This document shows positions 38,272 to 48,430 of a stretch of 64,000 bases of DNA, piece by piece; position 1 is the stretch's first letter, and each line of letters opens with the position of its first letter. A model generated the notes under the pieces. It was not told the DNA's origin, ran no database searches, and was given only the letters and a program-made list of their open reading frames with translations. Location of the stretch: contig NC_092582.1 of NCBI RefSeq assembly GCF_037975245.1, forward strand, positions 20,114,577 through 20,178,576, given 5' to 3'. Both the position numbers and the translations under genes were made by a program. Source of the DNA: Apostichopus japonicus. Lineage: Eukaryota > Echinodermata > Holothuroidea > Aspidochirotida > Stichopodidae.

Positions 38272-41200
38272 TCATGTGACAGTCAAATCTGCCATTCGTT
38301 TTGCATCTTTGGTTCCGTACATGTGACCATCTGATTGTGAGAGTTTGACTACTCCTACACCACCTCCGAGTCTCCTGTAGTTCATATTACCACACATTTT
38401 CCATGACTTGCTCTCTGGATCATAAACCTCAACAGTCTTTAAGTACGTTGTGCCATCAAAGCCTCCAACTGCCATCAAGCGACCATTCACCACAGCTAAA
38501 CCCACCTGAGAAATGTGACAATCAAAATATAAATATATGCTCTCTCAATCAAATAGTTATGCAATATTGCTTAGAATGAGACAAAAGTTTGGGGGGGGGG
38601 GGTTGGTGACAAACACAAAGCACAGTTCTAGAAACAGTTCAAGGTTCCGCTAAGGCACAGCAAATCTTTAACTGTTTTTTTTTTTAGAATTGGATGGACA
38701 TCCAGGTGCTAGTTGTGTGTAGCAACTGGTCATCAGAGTAAGTTATAGTGTACTGTAAGAACTAGAATAGGGCCTTACCCCACTTCTCCTTGAATTCATG
38801 GCAACGATGGGTTTCCATGTGTTGGTCACTGGATCATAACGTTCAGCACTGCTTAGTTCTGTTTGCTCATCCCTGCCTCCTACTGCGTACAACATGTCAT
38901 TGTATACAGCACAACCCAGATGTTTACGCTTTGTACCCATCGGTGCAACAGGTGTCCATTTATTGCTTCTGGGGTCATACCTCTCCACTGTAAATTGAAA
39001 ATGATAAAGATACCAACACAAACTGTAATGAATGCATTCTTAGCTCAGAAATGTCCTAATGCATTAGAGAGGTCAAATACAATAAATTGGCTACAGCAAG
39101 AAAGTGGGATATTTGATGTGGGAAAGTAGTGACACACAGTTTTAAGGAAAAACAGCTTAAACTTAAATGAGCAAAACTAGTTTATGGCCCAGAGGAGTGG
39201 TCTCAGAGTGCCCCTTCCAGTTGGGCTAAATGTTCTTTGACAGAGTGCTTATATGCAAAATGGTGGCATTTTTCTAAACTTTCTTTCTTCAGTTCCCATT
39301 AACATCTTGTAGTCATCTATATCTGTTCTTCACTTTCCTCAGAAAACATCTGCTTTCTGTTGAATCTGTTCATAAAGTTGTATTTAGCAAGCACCCTCAG
39401 TGTGGAGACTGCCTCACTGGCTAAAATACCACTGGATGTGCCTTACTTTTCTTGCCCTTTTTACCGAGGATCTGGCTATCTGGCAAACAATGGCTGAGTA
39501 TGTCACTGGTCACCGTCTTGCATGGAAACCTTATCTCAATATCTTGAAACTAGATTACCATGTCAATGTTTTCACAAATTTATTGTTAAATTGCAAAATA
39601 CTACATTTGGAAAAACTAGGTAACATTAACCCTCGGATCCTTACCTGTGTTAAGGGGTGATGTTCCATCTGAACCACCGATGGCATAAAGATAGCCACCT
39701 AAAACTGCTACTGCTACACCAAGTCTCCTGGTACTCATGGCTGCTACACATGTCCAACGATTTGAATGAGGTTCATATCTATTCAGTAAACCAATAAAGA
39801 CACAGCTCATAATGCTTCAGTATTGTATTTTAGTCTGGCAATGCAATAGAATTAATGCCTCCAACTAGGCCAGCCATAACAGACAGGTAAGATATCAAGT
39901 TTAGTTGGAGATAAAACACAATTAGAGTGGCCACATGTACTAAAGCACAAATCTACTACATCTGCTAGTTTCTGTTTCATTGTGTTCTTTCCAACTCAGT
40001 CATGCTAGTTCATAATAAGAGTAGGAAGTTGACAAAAGTTGGAAAACCGTCTTATGCATGTAGCCAAAATACAATGTTGTACGAAGCACGATTAATCAAC
40101 TAATACAACTTTGACAACTCATACTTCAGTTGCAATGCAGCCTGCATAGAACAAGTATCCTGGGCATAGCCAGAAAACTACTTCTCCAGACGTTTACAAA
40201 TTCTTAACACACTTTTGAAACACTTCTTGTCCACAAAGGTTGAATCAATAAATGCAAATAAGGACACAAAAATCTATCACAAACGACAACAAATCCACAA
40301 AAGGAAAAGAAAGAAGAAGTAGCTTCTGGTAAAAATGCAACATATATAGTTTAAACAATACAACATATGTAGTGTAAACAATACAACATATATAGAGTAA
40401 ACAATACAACATATATAGTGTAAACAATACAACATATATAGAGTAAACAATACAACATATATAGTGTAAACTGCAGACAACTGAAATGCCAAGTACTGAT
40501 AGACGTCTAGTGTGCAACAATGAAACACATTTGCATAGGGATTCCAGTAAAATTCCTCAGATGCTAATGAGGATTGTCTGGCAATCATAGAGGAATGCAA
40601 AACCTAGTAGCAACAATATCATTTACAATTATAACCCTCATAAGTTAGCAAGCCAATTAGTGTTATTTTCTTTGTCTTTTTTGTTTACCTTTCCACTATG
40701 TTTAAGCAGGACACACCATCTTGCCCACCAACAGCGTACATGTAACGATCCAGCACGGCAACCCCAACACTGGTCCGACAAGTGCTTGTGGGCGCAACAT
40801 CATCACACCACTGGTCTGTTTGTGGGTCGTACCTACAACAAATATTGAGGTTAGTGACAAATCATGAAAAACTTGCAGCAAAACAATTAGGCAAAAGACA
40901 AAAGGAAATAAATGAATTGATAAAACATCATTATCCTCAAGATAACAAAAATCTTTTCTTTCACAGGGGTTAACAGCAGGGAGTAAATACTCAAAATTAA
41001 GCAGATCTCATTTATACTATAATGAAAATATCTTAACTATTGACATTTCTGACTTTCTAAAGGAAACTGTATTGCTTTTGAAACTGTCTTCATGGTACTA
41101 GCTACAACATTGTCAAGGGTTAACCACACAATAGTAAATAAAGAACAAATCATAAAGCTTTTGTTGAATATGCAGCACTGCTGTACCTTTCAATGCTGTT

Positions 41201-44200
41201 GAGGTAAGACGACCCATCGTGACCTCCTACTGCATACAGCAGATCATCTAAAACAGCCACACCAACTCCACACCTTCTCTTGCACATCGAGGCCACTAGT
41301 TTCCATTCACCTGTCTGTGGATTGTACTTCTCTACAGTAGATATGGCATCTCCACTACACCAACCTCCAACTAAAGATTTGAATAAAATAAAATAAAACT
41401 GTTAGCAAACTGCTTATCCACTAGAGAGCCTGTGTAAGAGAATGTGTAAAAGTAAGTTGGCCTGACGTTTCGATCCTAGCAGGATCTTCTTCAAGGCTCA
41501 AAATTTGAAACACAAAGAAACAATGCACCCACAGGAAGTTTATTGATGTCAACAAGAAGAGTTGACACATACAAGCAAATTGCCTTCACAAACTGTGTTC
41601 CTCTGCCGTATATGTAATTTGCATTGCAAGATTGTATGAAACATTGAGAACTGGTCAAGTGCAATGAGGCAATCCTTGTTGCACCTCAAGAAAATGAAAA
41701 ACTTGATACACCTCAAATGAAAATGTTTTTTTTCTTTACATTTTAACTACTTCGAAAGTTGTTCGTATTATAATATCAATAAAATGACACGGCTGGTTTA
41801 TATGCATTACGTACTCTAATGTAACAATAACCTGGAGGCATTTTAGGTTTATTTCAGAGGTTGTTCATTATCGTTATGAGAACAAATAGGAAGTGAACCA
41901 GTAAACATGGCACATGTCTGCTTCATGAAAATGGGTGCCCAGAATGAGCTGAGAGGATGCACAAAACCAGGTGTTTATACTTATGCTAACATCTATGAAA
42001 TGGGGCAGAAGAAAATACATTTTCAGATGGCATTTCATGTAACTGTCTTTGCCTCTGTTCAACAGTTGGCTTATACTAGTATTCTCACCGGCAAACAACA
42101 CTTCACCACATCTGATTGGTTTGCGAGGTTGAGTTCTTGGACCCTGCATCAATGGTCTTTCTTGAGGTAGGAGGAGGTAATTCTTGGCTTCGTCTACCAG
42201 ATCCCTACAAGCCTCGTCACTTTTTATAAGAGGATCCCGGCTGACAGTTCCTACCAGAAACTTTGGTGAGAGTAAAGGTATTCGCACATGCTGTAAAATC
42301 TGTGGAGAGATTAACCAGAAAGCCAGTTGGCTTTATAGTGAGTTCCTTGCCATGTTTCACATGAGAACATTTACAGTAACACTACAAACAAGATTCTTAT
42401 ATGTTGACCGCTACTGATCAGCAAAGTTCTTGCACTATCACGGACCTAACTATCAAGTAAGAAGTCCATTAACCAAGCGTTACTTTTGCGGTTATCATGT
42501 CTTCATGGTTTCAAACCTATACTAACCTAGAATGAACTTTCAAAGATGTACCTTTTGAGTATTCAGGTGCATGCTTACAAAATTCTAAGACTTTGACCTC
42601 AAATAACCTCAAGAATAGGGTTCTTGTAATGCATAAGTTGGACCATATGTACCAAATATGACAATCATCCAAACCTTAATTCAAGGGTTATCAGGTTCAC
42701 AAAGTTTTCAGAGTTTGACGTCTGTTGACCTCAAAGAACTTTTGACATCTACCAATTTCAACAGGGTTCTTGTACTTGCCAATGCAGATTTACATACCAA
42801 GTACGAACTTCAGAAGATATATATGTACTTTTTGAATTGTTTACAAATTTTTAGTGTTTCACCTATGGTGACTGCAAATGACCTTTGACCTCCACCAATT
42901 TCACTAGATTTATTAAACTTACCAAAGGGGGTATATACCATGTATGAACATCATCAAAGATTTACATTTTGAGTTGTTGTGTTTACAAAGTTTTCCGTTG
43001 ACCTCAAATGACCTTTGACCTTCACAACAAAGAGTAGGGTTCTTGCACTCAATAGGATGATCCACACACCAAGCGTGAAGATAAGCCACCATGATCTTTT
43101 TAAGTTACCCTTTTACAAGCACATACACACGTAATGCATCACCACTGCATACTCTTTTTACTCTCCAGTTAGGAATCAATACCACTGCTTACAGAGAAAT
43201 GAACAGGAACATTGAGTGCTGTCTTCTAGGATGAAGTATGTAACAGTATGATCATAGAAAAAAAAGTATTACAAACGTATGATTGCAACAATTTCTCTCA
43301 TCATTTGTCAATTTACTGATCACAATATTTCAAGTGTTTCCCAGCCCTATGTTCATAAAGGCAGTGACCTACCAAGGGTAGATGTATTCCCCAGCCCTGT
43401 AATCATAAAGACAGTGACCTACCAAGGGTAGATGTGCTCCCCAGCCCGGTTATCATAAAGACAGTGACCTACCAAGGGTAGATGTATTCCTCAGCCCTGT
43501 AATCATAAAGACAGTGACCTACCAAGGGTATATGTGTTCCCCAGCCCCGTAATCATAAAGACAGTGACCTACCAAGGGTAGATGTATTCCCCAGCCCGGT
43601 TAGCATAAAGACAGTGACCTACCAAGGGTAGATGTATTCCCCAGCCCTGTAATCATAAAGACAGTGACCTACCAACGGTATATGTGTTCCCCAGCCCTGT
43701 AATCATAAAGACAGTGACCTACCAAGGGTAGATGTATTCCCCAGCCATGTAATCATAAAGACAGTGACCTACCAAGGGTATATGTGTTCCCCAGCACGGT
43801 TATCATAAAGACAGTGACCTACCAAGGGTAGATGTATTCCCCAGCCATGTAATCATAAAGACAGTGACCTACCAAGGGTATATGTGTTCCCCAGCCCTGT
43901 AATCTTGAAGACAGTGACCTACCAAGGGTAGATGTATTCCCCCAGCCCTGTAATCATAAAGACAGTGACCTACCAAGGGTATATGTGTTCCCCAGCCCTG
44001 TAATCATCAAGACAGTGACCTACCAAGGGTAGATGTATTCCCCAGCCCTGTAATCATAAAGACAGTGACCTACCAAGGGTATATGTGTTCCCCAGCCCTG
44101 TAATCATGAAGACAGTGACCTACCAAGGGTAGATGTATTCCCCAGCCCTGTAATCATAAAGACAGTGACCTACCAAGGGTATATGTGTTCCTCAGCCCTG

Positions 44201-47200
44201 TAATCATTAAGACAGTGACTTACCAAGGGTATATGTATTCCCCCAGCCCTGTAATCATAAAGACAGTGACCTACCAAGGGTATATGTGTTCCCCAGGCTG
44301 GTAATCATTAACACAGTGACCTACCAAGGGTATATGTGTTCCCCAGCCCTGTAATCATAAAGACAGTGACCTACCAAGGGTAGATGTATTCCCTAGCCCT
44401 GTAATCATAAAGACAGTGACCTACCAAGGGTATATGTGTTCCCAACCCCTGTAATCATAAAGACAGTGACCTACCAAGGGTATATGTGTTCCCCAGCCCT
44501 GTAATCATAAAGACAGTGACCTACCAAGGGTAGATGTATTCCCCAGCCCTGTAATCTTGAAGACAGTGACCTACCAAGGGTAGATGTATTCCCCAGCCCT
44601 GTAATCTTGAAGACAGTGACCTACCAAGGGTAGATGTATTCCCCAGCCCTGTAATCATAAAGACAGTGACCTACCAAGGGTATATGTGTTCCCCAGCCCT
44701 GTAATCATAAAGACAGTGACCTACCAAGGGTAGATGTATTCCCCAGCCATGTAATCTTGAAGACAGTGACCTACCAAGGGTAGATGTATTCCCCAGCCCT
44801 GTAATCATAAAGACAGTGACCTACCAAGGGTAGATGTATTCCCCAGCCCTGTAATCTTGAAGACAGTGACCTACCAAGGGTAGATGTATTCCCCAGCCCT
44901 GTAATCTTGAAGACAGTGACCTACCAAGGGTAGATGTATTCCCCAGCCCTGTAATCATAAAGACAGTGACCTACCAAGGGTAGATGTGTTCCCCAGCCCT
45001 GTAATCATAAAGACAGTGACCTACCAAGGGTAGATGTATTCCCCAGCCATGTAATCTTGAAGACAGTGACCTACCAAGGGTAGATGTATTCCCCAGCCCT
45101 GTAATCATAAAGACAGTGACCTGCCAAGGGTAGATGTATTCCCCAGCCCTGTAATCTTGAAGACAGTGACCTACCAAGGGTAGATGTATTCCCCAGCCCT
45201 GTAATCTTGAAGACAGTGACCTACCAAGGGTAGATGTATTCCCCAGCCCTGTAATCATAAAGACAGTGACCTACCAAGGGTATATGTGTTCCCCAGCCCT
45301 GTAATCATAAAGACAGTGACCTACCAAGGGTAGATGTATTCCCCAGCCCTGTAATCTTGAAGACAGTGATCTACCAAGGGTAGATGTATTCCCCAGCCCT
45401 GTAATCATGAAGACAGTGACCTACCAAGGGTAGATGTATTCCCCAGCCCTGTAATCTTGAAGACAGTGACCTACCAAGGGTAGATGTATTCCCCAGCCCT
45501 GTAATCTTGAAGACAGTGACCTACCAAGGGTAGATGTATTCCCCAGCCCTGTAATCATAAAGACAGTGACCTACCAAGGGTATATGTGTTCCCCAGCCCT
45601 GTAATCATAAAGACAGTGACCTACCAAGGGTATATGTATTCCCCAGCCCTGTAATCATAAAGACAGTGACCTACCAAGGGTATATGTGTTCCCCAGCCCT
45701 GTAATCATAAAGACAGTGACCTACCAAGGGTAGATGTATTCCCCAGCCCTGTAATCTTGAAGACAGTGACCTACCAAGGGTAGATGTATTCCCCAGCCCT
45801 GTAATCATAAAGACAGTGACCTACCAAGGGTAGATGTGTTCCCCAGCCCTGTTATCATAAAGATGATGACCTACCAAGGATGAATGTGTTTCCTAGGCCT
45901 ACTTTGATAAAGATGGTAACCTACCGAGGGTAGATGTTTCCGCCTCTCAGGTATGTTATACCTCACCCACGACATGACTGCGTTGAAGACTTGCTCTTCA
46001 TTCAATACGTTGAGTTCATTGCTAGCTGTGATTTCAATCAGTTGATTTACAGGTAACAGCATAAATTCTTCACTTTCAATTACCTAAATAGAGAGAAAAG
46101 AACAGGCAGAGGTGATGACCAAAATGTATTGTTACAAATATGACACTATATATACAACCTCTATGTCATTTATTGAGAGGAAAGAAAGGGGATAATGCTG
46201 AAGATGGGTCTAACATCACGCCAATGATCTATGACCTTTGAAAAATGAAGGCCAAAATTAACTTGGACATAGAACTAATATTAGACATGCTTGGCAGCCT
46301 TGGCTCTAACAATATTTTGTACATCCCTATACACAAGTATTCCCTGTCTATGATCTTTGTTATATGTCACCAGCATAGAGTAAATCCTGGCAACAAGTTT
46401 GGCTGTTGTGGGCAGGCCTTGGAAGATAAATATGCATGTTTGATTTGCTACAGCCATGGGTGACATACTGAATATACATAGGATACAGTTACAAGTGAAC
46501 CAATCCAGTACGCTTAGACAGGTGTTCAAAACATGCCAAATTGCAATTCCACAGAGAAATGCGCCAGTTGCAATAAAGGCGAGCAACTACTGTACAAACT
46601 ACTGTAGTAATAATAGGGTTTGAGTAGTACGTCTCTCTTAAGAGTTATTCTGTGGTAAGGAGCAGCACTCTAAGTGACACCCACAGCTAACATTTTAGAG
46701 CCAAACATCAAAACAACAAAAAACTGCACAAAAGAGTGTCTTCCTGTGGCTAATTTCCTCTGTCAAAATAATCAACTGTTATAGTTTGCCATTATGTATT
46801 TTCATACATTAACCAAATGGCAAAAGATTTCATGAATCTGTTCAAACGCTGAAAAGAAAACATTGACGACAAATAACATTGTCATGCCGAATGAGCTAAT
46901 CTAGAAGTAGTATCTATGTAGTCTAACAAACTGACACGATCAGTCTAAAATGATAACTGTCCCACTGATGCAACACTATCTAAGTCATTCTACTTCTGAA
47001 AATTGCCTCCAAATCTTCGAAACCTGGTAAAAAAATCCTCTTTCTTATATAAGAGCATACTTACCTGCAATATTTTATCGTGCGTATACTCATTTGCGGC
47101 TCTTAGCAGTTCTCTACATGAGTGGGTATCTGCAAATGCCCTTATGCCCAGACAGTTTGAAGGATCTAACTGTTTCTCTAAGAATTCACAGCATGCATTT

Positions 47201-47580
47201 TGAATTTCTGTCAGTTGGAGAAGACAGGCAGCAGGAAGCAAGGTCTGGACGTTGCTTTCCTCAACAGTAACTGTAGCTGTGTAAGCAAAGTCTATTAATT
47301 GCTGCAAGGCTCTCTCATCAATATCCTTTATCGTCACTTCTGTCTGTCTGCTCTCTGCTAATTCACCAGTGAACATTGCCCGGAAGTAAGGGCTGTAAGC
47401 TGACAGAATAATCCGATGAGCATAGATTTTGTTGCTATTGACATTGATGACAACATCCCATAGCTCTCCTTGCTTGCGAAGTACATTGATCATCGACAGT
47501 GTATCCTGACAGTGTCGTTGAGACACGTAAATGAACTCTGACGGGTGAGCTGTCTCAAATGCTTGAGGTGCACCTGCCAT
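38272..47580 (-). CDS. KLHL20: Kelch-like protein 20 (BTB-BACK-Kelch CUL3 adaptor), complete
   Basis: Substrate adaptor of CUL3-RBX1 ubiquitin ligases; vertebrate KLHL20 targets include DAPK1, PML and a TGN-linked coronin-7 pathway. Coding exons (minus): 47065-47580, 45925-46083, 42089-42299, 41187-41370, 40689-40832, 39645-39778, 38779-38987, 38272-38505. All are GT-AG and phases close to 596 aa (human ~609). BTB ~30-137 with [20 protein letters not shown] and the near-invariant [14 protein letters not shown] at the BTB-BACK join. BACK to ~245 ([25 protein letters not shown]). [18 protein letters not shown] precedes six Kelch blades (~290-590) with [60 protein letters not shown] and [17 protein letters not shown] 5' UTR acceptor lies at 47611, so at least one upstream non-coding exon exists. 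The second intron is dominated by a splice-site-derived minisatellite. Confidence 0.96.
40335..40472. repeat. 23-bp AT-rich minisatellite, about 6 copies
   Basis: TAAACAATACAACATATATAG plus two bases, alternating GTG/GAG endings, which suggests a 46-bp dimer. KLHL20 intron. Open minus-strand frames here are by-products. Confidence 0.85.
41461..41497 (-). other. Hammerhead-like motif, probable Penelope-type remnant
   Basis: On the minus strand: CTTGAAGA, then a perfect 5-bp stem GATCC-TGCTA-GGATC (41472-41486), then GAAAC-GTC. This is the hammerhead order CUGANGA / stem II / GAAA, but with an extra or changed base in the CUGA box, so catalysis is doubtful. Such motifs occur in pseudo-LTRs of Penelope-like elements. 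No reverse-transcriptase remnant adjoins it. KLHL20 intron. Confidence 0.5.
42590..43060. repeat. AGGTCA-rich dispersed repeat, copy 3 (inverted)
   Basis: TGACCTCAAATGACCTTTGACC, written as TGACCTCAAA + TGACCTTTGACC, and ACCAAGTACGAACTTCA-type blocks recur at ~100-bp spacing. It is the reverse complement of the 24-kb family. KLHL20 intron. Confidence 0.6.
43336..45924 (-). repeat. 50-bp minisatellite (~51 copies) derived from a KLHL20 5' splice site
   Basis: Plus-strand unit contains CCCCAGCCCTGTAATCATAA, AGACAGTGACCTACCAAGGG and TAGATGTATT, period exactly 50. On the minus (transcribed) strand each unit reads acceptor-like GATTACAG, a 24-nt open block (GGCTGGGG..CTACCCTTG), then donor GTAGGT. 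The exon ending at 45925 closes with GGAAACATCTACCCTCG|GTAGGT and continues TTACCATCTTTATC; the unit has CATCTACCCTTG|GTAGGTCAC then TGTCTTTATG. The array is thus continuous with, and homologous to, the authentic exon-intron junction. The unit nearest the exon is the most diverged. Two main variants (TAGATGTATT and TATATGTGTT) alternate in places, giving 100-bp higher-order units. It fills about 70% of the intron 42300-45924. Confidence 0.93.
46084..47064. other. KLHL20 first coding intron; nothing recognised
   Basis: Between the BTB exon and the BACK exon. No repeat or further exon supported. Confidence 0.5.
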
Positions 47581-47611
47581 TATGAGAGGTTTTTCTTGCA
47601 AAGACCTACAT

Positions 47612-48168
47612 CTGAAAAAAATAAAGAGATAAATAAAAACATAATACACCAGAGCATGTTTGCTGGTCATTGCTGCATGTATTATTATCAATTAGATATA
47701 TCTTCAGTAGCTTTAAGAAGCAGTATTAACAATAGTTTTAAACTTAGAGGATCAATTATAGTATTCCTCAATTGCAAAGACACATTGAACCAGGTTTGGT
47801 CTGGTCCACTCTACGCTGAGAAACTAACTTGGAACTCATAAAGCTGCTCAGCTTGTGTTCTTATTAAAGGCCTTGAACATGAAAGGATTGTTAAACTTGA
47901 AGTCAATTGACTGTACAATACACTTTTTAGACACCATTTAAGACAAGCACATTGAAGCTTTCTTTACATTTAATGACTTCAGTTGGAAACACCCTTGGAA
48001 CCTTTAATTTACAAGTATAAGATGACTAACTGATTCTGAAGCAGACTCACAATATTTTCTAACAGTAGTAAAATTACAAACACATTGCATAAAAAGTTAA
48101 AAACATTCATGAAGAAGAAAAAAAGTGATATAAATCAGTAATTCAAAAAAAAAATCAATTGATTTAAA
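47612..48168. other. Intron upstream of the KLHL20 BTB exon; no exon found
   Basis: The acceptor TTTTTTTCAG at 47612-47620 (minus) shows the 5' UTR is spliced, but no upstream non-coding exon could be identified by eye up to ~51 kb. Confidence 0.45.
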
Positions 48169-48422
48169 TTGCGATTTGTATGTATATGTATGAATATGTG
48201 ATCTTCCCGCAAGCAGGAACTCGCGAAAGAAGCCATGGAGGCTTGTAGACTCGCAAGCTGACCGAAGCCAATCTCTCGGCACACATCCATTTAACGTCCA
48301 TGTCAGGAAGTTGTTATTCAACAACACCCTTGCCAGATGACACACATTGCTGTCAGCGGGGAATCGAACCGGGGATCTCATGACTGGGAGGCGCCGGCGT
48401 TAACCACTAGGCTATACACTCC
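48169..48422 (-). mobile_element. tRNA-derived SINE with target-site duplication
   Basis: Minus strand: the head TATAGCCTAGTGGTTAACGC resembles a Glu/Asp-type tRNA box A region, and GGTTCGATTCC is a perfect box B. The body has GGACGTTAAATGG, also found in the other SINE here (19.3 kb), and the 3' tail is ATACATATACATACA-like. Flanks share GATTTAAA (48161-48168 and 48423-48430), a likely target-site duplication. Confidence 0.8.
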
Positions 48423-48430
48423 GATTTAAA

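Noticed and set aside
44971-45258. 95-codon minus-strand frame within the 50-bp array
   Set aside because: Three-frame cycling through the repeat; only the 24-nt block between splice-like sites is of interest.
43336-45924. CRISPR-like array
   Set aside because: Units are contiguous 50-bp repeats with no unique spacers, in an animal gene intron.
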